Below are positions 1-9,518 of a stretch of 64,000 nucleotides of DNA, piece after piece (position 1 is the first letter of the stretch; each line of letters opens with the position of its first letter). Location of the stretch: positions 62,001 to 126,000 of the forward strand of contig NZ_CAJFCN010000002.1 in the NCBI RefSeq assembly GCF_904063055.1, given 5' to 3'. This DNA is from Pseudomonas paracarnis (lineage in GTDB: Bacteria > Pseudomonadota > Gammaproteobacteria > Pseudomonadales > Pseudomonadaceae). The notes below the pieces were generated by a model. That model was not told the origin of the DNA, made no database searches, and saw nothing but the letters and a program-made list of their open reading frames with translations. The position numbers were made by a program, and so were the translations under genes.

Positions 1-653
1 AGGTAATGTTCTGTCGCAGGGACGACACCGCCGCCGCTTTGTATCGGCTCCAGCATGATGGCGACGGTCTGCGCATCGACCGCTGCATGCAGGGCCGGCA
101 GATCGTTAAACGGCACCTGGCTGAAACCTGGCAGCTGCGGTTCGAACCGGTTTTCGCAGGCCATGGCCGACGCCGACATCGCCCCAAGGCTCCGGCCGTG
201 GCAGCCATTGCTTACCGTGAGGATGTGGTAAGCGCCGCCACGATGCAGCTGGCCCCACTTGCGTGCCAACTTGATGGCCGCTTCACAGGCTTCGGCACCC
301 GTGTTGAGCAAGTAGGCCTGATCACTGCCGGTGTGGTGGCACAGACGGTCGACGAGGTCCAGTTGCGCGCGGTTGTGCAAACCCAGGCCAGGGTTGATCA
401 CGGTATGCATCTGTTCGGCAATGGCGTCGCGCACGGCCTGAGGACTGTGGCCCAGGCTGTTGGCGCCACCGCCTTGACTGAAATCCAGATAGGCGCGGTC
501 GTCAGCGTCCGAAAGCCAGGAGCCCTGCCCCTGCACAAACACCTGGGGCGGGCGCGCCACAGTGGGCATCAGGCACTGGCTGGAAACCTCTGCACGCGGG
601 GCATGCACAAGCAGGTCATCCAGACTCGGCGCGAAGCGACGGAACAAGTTCAC
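1..653 (-). CDS. Class-III PLP aminotransferase (N-terminal part)
   Basis: The reverse strand encodes the first ~217 residues of a fold-type I, class-III aminotransferase (acetylornithine/ornithine/GABA aminotransferase family); the rest lies beyond the window's left edge. Visible family features are the N-terminal substrate-pocket segment (GSWLSDADDRAYLDFSQGGG), the NTGAEACEAAIKLARKWG phosphate-binding region and the NGCHGRSLGAMSAS segment. The PLP lysine would lie outside the window. The start is a GTG at 653 because GGAGGT sits 5 nt upstream and the alternative GTG at 655 is followed directly by a stop. It is divergent from the LysR gene, which may control it. Substrate cannot be assigned; annotators usually call relatives 'aspartate aminotransferase family protein'. 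Confidence 0.85.
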   Translation of the reverse strand, partial: MNLFRRFAPSLDDLLVHAPRAEVSSQCLMPTVARPPQVFVQGQGSWLSDADDRAYLDFSQGGGANSLGHSPQAVRDAIAEQMHTVINPGLGLHNRAQLDLVDRLCHHTGSDQAYLLNTGAEACEAAIKLARKWGQLHRGGAYHILTVSNGCHGRSLGAMSASAMACENRFEPQLPGFSQVPFNDLPALHAAVDAQTVAIMLEPIQSGGGVVPATEHY

Positions 654-862
654 ACTTCACCTCCGTTGGCAACCTGACCTTGGTCGATGCCGCCTGCCAA
701 TAAGGCCTTCAGATTTTTTGCGTTGCCTATGTAAACGCTATCAACAAAAACGCTGTTCATTGTCCGATCCGGCCCTGTAAGCCCTGCGAATAGGCGCTAG
801 ACTAGGCGCCTCGGGGGCCAGCGGCCATTTCGATTTTCCAGCTTTTTCGATAAGCAAACCTT

Positions 863-1762
863 ATGGATTTCAAGCAACTGCGTTATTTCGTCGCGGTGTA
901 TGAGGAAGGCCATGTAGGCCGTGCCGCGGAGCGTCTGTCGATCTCCCAGCCAGCGTTGTCGCAACAGATTCGCCAACTGGAACAGAACCTTGATGTAAGT
1001 CTGTTCGAACGTAGCAGCAAGCGTCTGCTGCCAACGCTGGCGGCGCACACTTTATACAACCACGCGTTGCCGCTCATTGATGGGATGCAGCAAGCCGTGG
1101 AGGCACTGCGCAACTTCAAGGGCCAGGCCATGCGCACCCTGGCCATCGGCGTGCTGCAAACCGTGCACACCAGCCTGGTACCGCAGATGCTTGAGCGCGT
1201 GCGCAAGGCCCAGCCCCATCTGGTGGTGCAGATCTACGAGCTGACCGGGCTTGAGATTGAGCGGCGGTTGCTCAATGGCTCACTCGATATCGGCATCAGC
1301 TATCTGCCACCCCGTCAGCCGGGCCTGCACGGCGTGTTGCTGTATGAAGACGAGTTGAAGGTGGTGATACCCGAAGATCATCCGTTGCGCGAGTTCAAGA
1401 AAGTCTCGCTCAAACAAGCCGCCGAATTACCGATGTTGCTGCTGGGGGAAGAGTTTCAGGTTCGGCAGATCTGGCAAGGCCAACTGTCCAACCTCGGGCG
1501 GCGTCCGCAAGTGCAGGCGGAACTCAATACCATGGTGGGCATTCTCGACAGCCTGCCTCACACCCGTTTGGCGACCGTGCTGCCTGGGCGGTCCCAGGAT
1601 GAACACAACAGCAAGGCGCTGCTGTGGAAACCCTTGAGCGAGCCCAGGGTACCGCTGAAAGTAGGATTGGTATGCCGCGATGTGCAACGCCAGCAGGCGA
1701 CGGTGGCGTTGCTGCGCACCCTGCTGGAAGACGTGATGAATGCCCCGTCGACAACCGCCTGA
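863..1762 (+). CDS. LysR-family transcriptional regulator (CynR-like)
   Basis: 299 aa, typical LTTR length. Residues 1-60 form the winged helix-turn-helix (MDFKQLRYFVAVYEEGHVGR, then ISQPALSQQIRQLE), followed by a linker helix and a periplasmic-binding-protein-like effector domain from ~90 to 290. Overall it resembles the CynR/CbbR-like subgroup. LTTRs usually bind the intergenic region shared with a divergent target, so the class-III aminotransferase upstream on the other strand is the obvious candidate target; that is inference. The ~210 bp divergent spacer (654-862) would hold both promoters. No effector can be predicted. Confidence 0.9.
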   Translation: MDFKQLRYFVAVYEEGHVGRAAERLSISQPALSQQIRQLEQNLDVSLFERSSKRLLPTLAAHTLYNHALPLIDGMQQAVEALRNFKGQAMRTLAIGVLQTVHTSLVPQMLERVRKAQPHLVVQIYELTGLEIERRLLNGSLDIGISYLPPRQPGLHGVLLYEDELKVVIPEDHPLREFKKVSLKQAAELPMLLLGEEFQVRQIWQGQLSNLGRRPQVQAELNTMVGILDSLPHTRLATVLPGRSQDEHNSKALLWKPLSEPRVPLKVGLVCRDVQRQQATVALLRTLLEDVMNAPSTTA

Positions 1763-1780
1763 CTTTTTCGCGGGCAAAAG

Positions 1781-1806
1781 AAAACCCCGCCGAAGCGGGG
1801 CTTTGC
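1781..1806 (+). terminator. Rho-independent terminator after the LysR gene
   Basis: CCCCGC-CGAA-GCGGGG hairpin flanked by AAAA and CTTT, 20 nt after the LysR stop. The T-tract is short, so strength is uncertain; the A-run on the left could let it also act leftward. Confidence 0.6.
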
Positions 1807-1988
1807 AGACTGTTTCCCTGACATCCATTTCACTCCGCCGTCCTGGCAGAATCCTACGTGTCCGTGTTGTTGCTTTGCGCTTCCTGCGCGACGTCCATGT
1901 GAAGTAGATTAGCCGTGGATCCAATGTGGCGATAGAGGACGATTAGCAGCACGTCATGTAAGAGAATGCTTACACGCCCTCCTCGCCC

Positions 1989-3767
1989 TTAAAACAGGGC
2001 TTCATCCATCAGGAACAGTGATTCGCTGCCGGCTTTTACCGATGCACTCAACGAGTGGATACGCGGCAACAGTCGGGCAAAGTAGAAACGCGCAGTTCCC
2101 AGTTTGCTGGCGTAGAAATCCTCTTCGCCTTCTTTGCCCAACGCCGCCTTGGCCATGCGCGCCCACATATAGGCATAGGCCATGTAGCCGAACGCATGCA
2201 GGTATTCCACCGAGGCCGCACCGATTTCATTGGCATTGCTCTTGGCGCGGTCCAGCACCCAGGCCGTCAACTCATCCAGGTTATCCACTGCCGCACTTAG
2301 CGGTTTGGTGAATTCGGCCAACTCAGGGCCCGATGCGGCGATGAACTGGCGGATCTCATCAGCGAACAAGGTATAGAACGCACCGCCGCTGCCAACGATC
2401 TTGCGGCCCATCAGATCCAGGGCCTGAATGCCGTTGGTGCCTTCGTAGATCTGAGTGATGCGCACGTCACGCACCAATTGCTCCTGGCCCCACTCGCGGA
2501 TGTAACCGTGGCCACCAAACACCTGCTGGCCAAGTACGGTGGTTTCCAGGCCCAGGTCGGTGAGGAACGCCTTGGCCACCGGCGTCAGCAACGCCACCAG
2601 GTTATCGGCACGCTCGCGCGCCTGGGCATCGTCGCTGAACTTGGCGATGTCCAACTGCGTCGCCACGTAGGTGGAGAACGCCCGGCCGCCTTCGTTCGCC
2701 GCCTTCATGGTCAGCAACATGCGGCGGACATCCGGATGCACGATGATCGGGTCTGCCGGCTTGTCCTTGGCCTGCGCGCCCAGCGGGGAACGGCTCTGCA
2801 GACGGTCGCGGGCATATTCAATCGCGTTCTGATAGGACCGCTCACCAGAAGCCAAGCCCTGGATACCGACGCCCAGGCGCTCATAGTTCATCATGGTGAA
2901 CATCGCAGCCAAGCCACGGTTGGGCTCACCGACCAGGTAACCCACGGCTTCGTCGAAGTTCATCACACAGGTAGCGGAGGCCTGGATGCCCATCTTGTGT
3001 TCAATGGAGCCGCAATTCACCGGGTTACGCGCGCCCAGGCTGCCATCGGCATTTACCAGGAACTTCGGCACCAGGAACAGCGAGATGCCCTTGGGCCCGG
3101 CCGGTGCGTCCGGCAGTTTGGCCAGCACCAGGTGGATGATATTTTCGGTGAGGTCGTGCTCGCCACCGGTGATGAAGATCTTGGTGCCGCTGACCTTGTA
3201 GGAGCCGTCCGCCTGAGGCTCGGCCTTGGTGCGGATCATGCCCAGGTCGGTACCGGCATGGGCTTCCGTCAGGCACATGGAACCGGCCCACTCACCGGAA
3301 TACATCTTCGGCAGGTAGGTGGCCTTGAGTTCTTCACTGGCGTGGGTGTTGATCGATACACAGGCACCGGAGGTCAACATCGGGTACAGGCCGAAAGCCA
3401 GGCTCGACGAGTTGATCATCTCTTCAACCTGCGCCGACACCGCCTTGGGCATGCCCATGCCGCCGTAGGTCGGGTCGCCGCCCACGCCTACCCAGCCGCC
3501 TTCGGCGTAGGTGCTGTAGGCCTGGGGAAAACCGTCGGGAGTCGTCACGGCGCCGCCCGCCCAGTGGCAGCCTTGCTCATCGCCGCCGCGGCTGAGCGGG
3601 GCAATGGATTTGGCGGTGACTTTGCCGGCCTCTTCCAGGATCGCTTCGACGGTTTCGGCGTCAACGCTGTCTGCCAATGCCGGTAACTGGGCCCAAGTAT
3701 CAGCGACCTCAAACACTTCGTTGAGGACGAAGCGCATATCACGCAACGGCGCTTTGTAATCAGCCAT
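1989..3767 (-). CDS. Acyl-CoA dehydrogenase (FadE2-like)
   Basis: 592 aa FAD enzyme of beta-oxidation, converting acyl-CoA to trans-2-enoyl-CoA and passing electrons to ETF. It belongs to the long (~600 aa) bacterial group with an extra C-terminal domain after the N-terminal helical (~40-160), middle beta (~165-275) and C-terminal helical (~285-450) ACDH domains. Seen motifs are LTEAHAGTDLGMIRTKA in the FAD/substrate region and IYEGTNGIQALDLMGRK, whose glutamate is the likely catalytic base. GAGG precedes the ATG. It is one of three clustered paralogues sharing the [13 protein letters not shown] N-terminus. PAO1 has a similar cluster (PA0506-PA0508, from memory), in which this matches FadE2 by position. 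Chain-length specificity is not deducible. Confidence 0.9.
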   Translation of the reverse strand: MADYKAPLRDMRFVLNEVFEVADTWAQLPALADSVDAETVEAILEEAGKVTAKSIAPLSRGGDEQGCHWAGGAVTTPDGFPQAYSTYAEGGWVGVGGDPTYGGMGMPKAVSAQVEEMINSSSLAFGLYPMLTSGACVSINTHASEELKATYLPKMYSGEWAGSMCLTEAHAGTDLGMIRTKAEPQADGSYKVSGTKIFITGGEHDLTENIIHLVLAKLPDAPAGPKGISLFLVPKFLVNADGSLGARNPVNCGSIEHKMGIQASATCVMNFDEAVGYLVGEPNRGLAAMFTMMNYERLGVGIQGLASGERSYQNAIEYARDRLQSRSPLGAQAKDKPADPIIVHPDVRRMLLTMKAANEGGRAFSTYVATQLDIAKFSDDAQARERADNLVALLTPVAKAFLTDLGLETTVLGQQVFGGHGYIREWGQEQLVRDVRITQIYEGTNGIQALDLMGRKIVGSGGAFYTLFADEIRQFIAASGPELAEFTKPLSAAVDNLDELTAWVLDRAKSNANEIGAASVEYLHAFGYMAYAYMWARMAKAALGKEGEEDFYASKLGTARFYFARLLPRIHSLSASVKAGSESLFLMDEALF

Positions 3768-3900
3768 GGCAAACCTCGTGAGAACGTGAAAAGTAATTCG
3801 ATAGGATCGGTTTTACAGACCCCGAGTGTACCCGAACAACTTTTCAGACACATAGGGTCCATTCGTGACCATTAAGTATTTATAAGTCACATACAAACCA

Positions 3901-3994
3901 TTGTGGGAACGGGCTTGCTCGCGAATGCGGCGTGTCAGTCGCTACATCTTTGACTGTACTAGCGCATTCGCGAGCAAGCCCGCTCCCACATTTT
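3901..3994. repeat. REP doublet (REPIN-like)
   Basis: Two inverted REP-type palindromes (GTGGGAACGGGCTTGCTCGC and its complement GCGAGCAAGCCCGCTCCCAC) separated by ~33 nt, between two acyl-CoA dehydrogenase genes. Confidence 0.85.
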
Positions 3995-4016
3995 GACCCC
4001 GAGCAATCAGTGACCT

Positions 4017-5786
4017 CTAAAGTGCGAAGGCCTGCGCTGGTAATTTCATCAGGCATTCGCTCCCTGCCTCTACCGCAGCACGGTGCATGGCCGTACGCGG
4101 CAACAAGCGCTTGAAATAAAAGTCGCAGGTCGCACGCTTCGCCTGGGCAAACTCTTGGTCGTCGTGGCCGTGCGCCGCGATCGCCATACGCAACCACAGG
4201 TAGGCGAGGATGATGTAACCGCTGTACATCAGGTAATCCATGGCCGCCGCGCCCACTTCGTCAGGGTTTTTCATCGCTGCCGTGCCGACCTTCAGGGTCA
4301 GTTCGCCCCATTGCTGGTTCAGTTCATTGAGTTGCGCCACATGGGCCTTGAGTTGCGCATGCTCGGCATTGACCGCGCAGAACTTATGCACAATCTTGGT
4401 AAACCCACGCAGCAACTTGCCCTGGCTGCCCAGGACCTTGCGCCCAAGCAGGTCGAGGGCCTGGATGCCGTTGGTGCCTTCATAGATCGGCGCAATCCGT
4501 GCGTCACGGGCCAGTTGCTCCATGCCCCACTCTCGAATATAGCCATGGCCACCGAATACCTGCATGCCGTGGTTGGTCACCTCCAGGCCGGTTTCGGTCA
4601 TGAAGGCTTTACAGATCGGCGTGAGGAAGGCTAACAGGTCCTCGGCTTCCTGGCGTTGGCCAGCGTCGCGGCCCAGGTGCGCGGTATCGAGCAGTTGCGC
4701 GGTGAAATAGGTCAACGCGCGGTTGCCCTCGTTGAAGGCTTTCATGGTCAGCAGCATGCGGCGTACATCGGCGTGCACGATGATCGGGTCGGCAGCTTTC
4801 TCCGGAGCCTTGGCGCCGGTGAGCGAACGCATTTGCAGGCGGTCGTTGGCATATTTGATCGCGCCCTGGAAGCTCGCCTCGCCGTTGCACAGGCCCTGCA
4901 TGCCGGTGCCCAGGCGTGCGTGGTTCATCATGGTGAACATGCAGTTGAGGCCCTTGTTCGCCTCGCCAATCAAATAGCCTTTGGCGCCATCGAAGTTCAA
5001 CACGCAGGTGGCCGAGGCCTTGATGCCCATCTTGTGTTCGATGGAGCCGCAGTGCACCGCATTGCGCTCGCCGGAGTCGGCATGGAACTTGGGCACGATA
5101 AACAACGAAATGCCCTTGGTGCCCGCCGGCGCATCCGGCAGTTTGGCCAGCACCAGGTGGATGATATTGGCGCTCATGTCGTGCTCGCCGGCCGAGATGA
5201 AGATCTTGCTGCCGGTGACCGCGTAACTGCCGTCTGCCTGCGGTACGGCGCGGGTCTTGATCAAGCCTAGGTCGGTGCCGCAGTGGGCTTCGGTCAGGCA
5301 CATGGTGCCGGTCCATTCGCCGGCGGTGAGTTTGCTCAGGTAAGTGGCTTTCTGTTCGTCGGTGCCGTGGGCGTGGATGGCGGACATGGCACCGTGGGTC
5401 AGGCCAGGGTACATGCCCCAGGAGGTGTTGCTGGAACCGATCATCTCGCTCAGCACCAGGCCCAGGGAATGGGGCAGGCCCTGGCCACCGTAGGCTGGGT
5501 CTGCCGCCACGCCGTGCCAGCCGCCTTCCACATACTGGGCAAAGGCTTGCTTGAAGCCTTTGGGCGTGGTCACCACGCCATTATCGAAATGGCAGCCCTC
5601 TTCATCGCCGCTGCGATTGAGCGGCGCGAGTACGTTTTCGCAGAATTTGGCGCCTTCTTCGAGGATCGCACTGACCATGTCCGGGCTGGCATCCGTGGCG
5701 CCCAGGGCCGCGTAGTGGCCGTGGAAATCGAATACGTTGTCGATCAGAAAGCGCATGTCGCGCAGGGGAGCTTTGTACTCAGGCAT
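4017..5786 (-). CDS. Acyl-CoA dehydrogenase (PA0507-like)
   Basis: 589 aa from the chosen ATG at 5786, preceded by GGAGA; the reading frame extends 19 codons further upstream without a good ribosome site, and the chosen start aligns with the [13 protein letters not shown] start of the paralogues. Same long ACDH architecture as its neighbours, with LTEAHCGTDLGLIKTRA and [17 protein letters not shown]. The CGTDLG form of the FAD-loop motif is shared with the paralogue at 7387-9192, while the 1989-3767 copy has AGTDLG, so the former two are probably the closer pair. Role: FAD-dependent desaturation of acyl-CoA. Separated from its left neighbour by a REP doublet, so probably transcribed independently. 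Confidence 0.9.
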   Translation of the reverse strand: MPEYKAPLRDMRFLIDNVFDFHGHYAALGATDASPDMVSAILEEGAKFCENVLAPLNRSGDEEGCHFDNGVVTTPKGFKQAFAQYVEGGWHGVAADPAYGGQGLPHSLGLVLSEMIGSSNTSWGMYPGLTHGAMSAIHAHGTDEQKATYLSKLTAGEWTGTMCLTEAHCGTDLGLIKTRAVPQADGSYAVTGSKIFISAGEHDMSANIIHLVLAKLPDAPAGTKGISLFIVPKFHADSGERNAVHCGSIEHKMGIKASATCVLNFDGAKGYLIGEANKGLNCMFTMMNHARLGTGMQGLCNGEASFQGAIKYANDRLQMRSLTGAKAPEKAADPIIVHADVRRMLLTMKAFNEGNRALTYFTAQLLDTAHLGRDAGQRQEAEDLLAFLTPICKAFMTETGLEVTNHGMQVFGGHGYIREWGMEQLARDARIAPIYEGTNGIQALDLLGRKVLGSQGKLLRGFTKIVHKFCAVNAEHAQLKAHVAQLNELNQQWGELTLKVGTAAMKNPDEVGAAAMDYLMYSGYIILAYLWLRMAIAAHGHDDQEFAQAKRATCDFYFKRLLPRTAMHRAAVEAGSECLMKLPAQAFAL

Positions 5787-5876
5787 GGCAATGTCTCCGG
5801 CAGCAGATAGGGTTAACCTACTGCCGGCCATGGCCGTGGACAATCACTGTAGCGCTGCTGAATACAGCGCCATTAC

Positions 5877-7166
5877 TCAACCGGCAGCACTCTCCATGCG
5901 CACCGCGCCACGGCGGGTTTGCCCGGCTGCGACCACACAGTTACGCCCCGCGCCCTTGGCGGTGTAAAGCGCCTGGTCGGCGGATTTGAGCACCTCGTCG
6001 GGGCTGCGTTGCTCGGCCTGGCGCTCGGCCACGCCGATGCTTACCGTCACCGACACACTGGACGCGCCGCTGCCCGCACGGCGCTGGCGGCCTTGATGAT
6101 CGTCCTGGGGGCGGTCCGGGTTGCGCAACTTGATGTCGTAGCTGGCGATGATCTCGCGGATCTCCTCCAGGTGCGGCATGCACTCATCCAGGGTCTTGCC
6201 GGCAAACACCACGGCAAACTCTTCACCGCCGTAACGGTAGGCCCGCCCGCCTCCATTGACCTTGGACAACTTGCTCGCCACCAGGCGCAGCACCTGGTCG
6301 CCCACGTCGTGGCCGTGGGTGTCATTGAAACGCTTGAAGTGATCGACGTCGCTCATCGCCAGCACATAGTTGCGACCTAGCCGCTGCATGCGCTCGTTGA
6401 GGGCACGGCGCCCCGGCAAGCCGGTGAGTTCATCACGGAACGCCATTTGATACGCCTCGTGCGCCACGCCCGCAGCGATCATCAGCATCACTTGGCTGCA
6501 CATGATGTTGAGGGTGAACGGCAGGATGAAAGTTTGCGGCAACATCCAGAACATGCCCAGCAGCCCCACCAGTTGTGCGGCGTGTAGCGGGCGCGGCTGG
6601 TACCAGTATTGAGCGGCCAGGGTGAGAAAGCCGATCAGGAACATTGGGTACGAGAGTTGGATCAGGCTCATCCAGGCGCCATGCAGCATCGGCCAGCGAA
6701 TCTCCGCTAGCCAGCCCAGCAAGGCCTGGGGGAAGCTTTGTTCCAGGGCCAGCGCCACACTGCCCACCGCCAGCAGCACCGCGCAGCGGGCGACGAAGTC
6801 ACGAAACAGATGGGTTTTTTCCTGCCACAGCGCATAAATGCTGAACAGCAAGGGCAACAGCAGGCAACACAGGTGGAACACCACCGCAGCGTCTTCACGC
6901 ACGCGGCCATTGTCGCGGTAGAAGTCGGTCTGGGTGTCCAGCAGGAAATAGGCGACGTACACCGTGACCATCAGGAACAGTTCACGTTGGCGTCGATACA
7001 CCGCGCAGTAAGCGCCACCGAGCAGCAGAACCAGGGTGGGCAGTACGTTGAACAGCGAGGTGAAGAAGACGCTGAGGTCCTTGACGTACGCAGCCGAGAG
7101 CCCGGCCAGCAACAGCAGCAGCGACGGTAGGAAATGGCTGAAACGTACAGCGGACACGCGTGACAA
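5877..7166 (-). CDS. Membrane-anchored GGDEF diguanylate cyclase
   Basis: About 429 aa. Six or more hydrophobic segments occupy residues ~1-235, followed by a GGDEF domain with the substrate motif DVDHFKRFNDTHGHDVGD and an intact GGEEF active site, so it should make cyclic-di-GMP at the inner membrane. The allosteric I-site (RxxD five residues before GGEEF) is absent: the equivalent positions read NGGG. A ~25-residue polar insert rich in Arg and Gln lies between GGEEF and the SVSVTVSIGVAE strand. The start is uncertain: I use TTG at 7166, 8 nt after GGAG; TTG 7187 and GTG 7157 are alternatives. It sits between fatty-acid oxidation genes, with no obvious functional link. Confidence 0.88.
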   Translation of the reverse strand: MSRVSAVRFSHFLPSLLLLLAGLSAAYVKDLSVFFTSLFNVLPTLVLLLGGAYCAVYRRQRELFLMVTVYVAYFLLDTQTDFYRDNGRVREDAAVVFHLCCLLLPLLFSIYALWQEKTHLFRDFVARCAVLLAVGSVALALEQSFPQALLGWLAEIRWPMLHGAWMSLIQLSYPMFLIGFLTLAAQYWYQPRPLHAAQLVGLLGMFWMLPQTFILPFTLNIMCSQVMLMIAAGVAHEAYQMAFRDELTGLPGRRALNERMQRLGRNYVLAMSDVDHFKRFNDTHGHDVGDQVLRLVASKLSKVNGGGRAYRYGGEEFAVVFAGKTLDECMPHLEEIREIIASYDIKLRNPDRPQDDHQGRQRRAGSGASSVSVTVSIGVAERQAEQRSPDEVLKSADQALYTAKGAGRNCVVAAGQTRRGAVRMESAAG

Positions 7167-7327
7167 GGGTAAAACTCCGACCCGCAAACAAATAATGGCG
7201 CTGTGCTTCTAGGCGGTCAGTTAAGCACAACCGACCGGGCATGTATCACATTGCCATCACTGTAACGGCAGCTCATCGCAATCCCTGAGTGCATTGCTGT
7301 GGTTTTTTAGACTCGCGCCTACACACG

Positions 7328-7366
7328 TACAAAAAAACCGCCGCGTCCCGAAGGAGGCGGCGGTTT
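7328..7366 (-). terminator. Terminator downstream of the fadE1-like gene
   Basis: Strong GC hairpin (AAAACCGCCGC ... GCGGCGGTTTT) 20 nt past the stop of the 7387-9192 gene, with a seven-T run on the reverse strand. Confidence 0.85.
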
Positions 7367-7386
7367 TCAGAAGGATCCGGTAAGGC

Positions 7387-9192
7387 TTAGTAAGCCAGGC
7401 CGAAATCTTCTTCTTTCATGTCCATCAGGTTGTTGGCGCCCGACAGCATGGTTGCCACGTGGGTGCGGGTACGCGGCAGGATGCGCTGGAAGTAGAAGCG
7501 CGCAGTCTGCAACTTGGCGGTGTAGAACGCCTCTTCGCTGGTGCCAGCGGCCAGTTTCTCGGCGGCCAGGCGTGCCATGTCGGCCCAGAAGTACGCCAGG
7601 CACGCGTAGCCGGAGTACATCAGGTAGTCCACCGAAGCAGCACCGACTTCTTCACGGTCTTTCATCGCGGCCATGCCGACCTTCATGGTCAACTCGCCCC
7701 ACTCTTTATTCAGTGCCGCCAGCGGTGCCACGAACTCCTTAACCGCTTCGTTGCCTTCGTTGGCCTGGCAGAACTTGTGCACGATCTTGGTGAAACCCTT
7801 GAGCGCTTCGCCTTGGGTCATCAGCACTTTACGGCCGAGCAAGTCCAGCGCCTGGATACCGGTGGTGCCCTCGTACAGCATCGAAATGCGGCTGTCGCGA
7901 ACGTTCTGCTCCATGCCCCACTCAGCGATAAAGCCGTGGCCACCGTAGATCTGCACGCCATGGTTGGCCGATTCAAAACCGACTTCGGTCATGAACGCCT
8001 TGGCGATCGGAGTCATGAAGGCCAGCAGGGCATCCGCCTGTTTCTTGGCTTCGTCGTCGGTACCGTACTTGACGATGTCCACTTGCTTGGCAGTGAAGTA
8101 CACCATCGCACGGTTACCTTCGGCGAAGGCCTTCATGGTCAGCAGCATGCGGCGTACGTCAGGGTGCACGATGATCGGGTCAGCGGCTTTATCTGGCGCT
8201 TTCGGGCCGGTCAGGGAGCGCATTTGCAGGCGATCACGCGCATATTTCAAGCCGCCCTGGAAGCCGATCTCGGCGTGAGCCAGGCCTTGCAGCGCGGTGC
8301 CCAGCCGAGCGGTGTTCATAAAGGTGAACATGCAGTTCAGGCCTTTGTTCGCCGGGCCGATCAGGAAACCGGTGGCCGCGTCGAAGTTCATCACGCAGGT
8401 GGCGTTGCCGTGGATGCCCATCTTGTGTTCCAGGGAACCACAGGTGACCGCGTTGCGCTCGCCCACCGAGCCATCGGCGTTGGGCAGGAACTTGGGCACG
8501 ATAAACAGCGAGATGCCTTTGGTGCCAGCCGGTGCATCCGGCAGGCGGGCCAGTACGATGTGGACGATGTTGTCGGCCATGTCGTGTTCGCCGGCCGAGA
8601 TGAATATCTTGGTACCGGAGACTTTGTAGGAACCGTCAGCCTGAGGCTCGGCCTTGGTGCGCAGCATGCCCAGGTCGGTGCCGCAGTGTGGCTCGGTCAG
8701 GCACATGGTGCCGGTCCATTCGCCCGACACCAGCTTGGTCAGGTAAGCGTCTTGCTGCTCGGGAGTGCCGTGCTCGGAAATGGTATTCATCGCGCCATGG
8801 GACAGGCCAGGGTACATGCCCCACGACCAGTTGGCTTCGCCGACCATTTCACTCACAGCCAGGCCCAGGGATTCCGGCAGGCCTTGGCCACCGTGCTCCA
8901 CGTCGTGGGCCAGGCTTGGCCAGCCGCCTTCGACGAATTGTTTGTAGGCCTCTTTGAAACCCGCAGGGGTCTTAACGCCTGACTCACTCCAGGTACACCC
9001 TTCGATGTCGCCCACGCGGTTCAACGGTGCCAGTACTTGCTCACAGAACTTGGCGCCTTCTTCGAGGATGGCGTCGACCATGTCCGGGGTAGCGTCCTGG
9101 CAAGCCGGCAGGCTCTGATAGTGCGCTTCATAACCGAGCAGTTCGTCACGAACGAAGCGAATATCACGCAAGGGGGCCTTGTAGTCAGGCAT
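7387..9192 (-). CDS. Acyl-CoA dehydrogenase (FadE1-like)
   Basis: 601 aa from ATG 9192 (AGAGG upstream; the open frame runs 21 codons further but lacks a ribosome site and the family start). Third long-type acyl-CoA dehydrogenase of the cluster, with [17 protein letters not shown] and [17 protein letters not shown]; the EGTTG variant replaces EGTNG in the other two copies while keeping the catalytic glutamate. In PAO1 the positional equivalent is FadE1 (PA0506, from memory), reported to act on long-chain acyl-CoA; transfer of that specificity is inference. A strong terminator closes the gene, and the 326 bp upstream hold a REP doublet and presumably the promoter. Confidence 0.9.
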   Translation of the reverse strand: MPDYKAPLRDIRFVRDELLGYEAHYQSLPACQDATPDMVDAILEEGAKFCEQVLAPLNRVGDIEGCTWSESGVKTPAGFKEAYKQFVEGGWPSLAHDVEHGGQGLPESLGLAVSEMVGEANWSWGMYPGLSHGAMNTISEHGTPEQQDAYLTKLVSGEWTGTMCLTEPHCGTDLGMLRTKAEPQADGSYKVSGTKIFISAGEHDMADNIVHIVLARLPDAPAGTKGISLFIVPKFLPNADGSVGERNAVTCGSLEHKMGIHGNATCVMNFDAATGFLIGPANKGLNCMFTFMNTARLGTALQGLAHAEIGFQGGLKYARDRLQMRSLTGPKAPDKAADPIIVHPDVRRMLLTMKAFAEGNRAMVYFTAKQVDIVKYGTDDEAKKQADALLAFMTPIAKAFMTEVGFESANHGVQIYGGHGFIAEWGMEQNVRDSRISMLYEGTTGIQALDLLGRKVLMTQGEALKGFTKIVHKFCQANEGNEAVKEFVAPLAALNKEWGELTMKVGMAAMKDREEVGAASVDYLMYSGYACLAYFWADMARLAAEKLAAGTSEEAFYTAKLQTARFYFQRILPRTRTHVATMLSGANNLMDMKEEDFGLAY

Positions 9193-9399
9193 AGCGATAA
9201 ACCTCTGCTGATGTAACTGGGATGAACAACCGCGTGGATTTGTTATGGCGGTCAAACAGGTGTTTGAAACATACGTTTACCACCCAGGGTTGTCAAGCGT
9301 CGGCCCGATGCCGTTTGTCTTGACGCGGGTCAGCCAGGCACGGCGAGGCCTGCGGCGGGATGCCTCATGATTTAAGGAAAGCAGAATGTCGCGGAACGA

Positions 9400-9492
9400 C
9401 TGTGGGAGCTGGCTTGCCTGCGATGCAGACGCCAGGGTGTATCTATCAGGCAGTATGCGTTGATGCTATCGCAGGCAAGCCAGCTCCCACAG
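9400..9492. repeat. REP doublet (TGTGGGAGCTGGCTTGCCTG type)
   Basis: Inverted pair of GTGGGAGCTGGCTTGCCTGC palindromes ~45 nt apart in the 326 bp gap between the fadE1-like gene and the small 93 aa gene. The rest of the gap (9193-9399) shows nothing else recognisable. Confidence 0.85.
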
Positions 9493-9518
9493 AGAGGAGC
9501 GGGCAAGCGATAGAGAAG

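Noticed and set aside
6..677. 223-codon + strand open frame at the window start
   Set aside because: The complementary strand encodes a clear class-III aminotransferase with conserved motifs.
2478..3686. 402-codon + strand open frame
   Set aside because: Antisense shadow of the FadE2-like gene.
7459..8982. 507-codon + strand open frame
   Set aside because: Antisense to the fadE1-like gene; no domain and no ribosome site.
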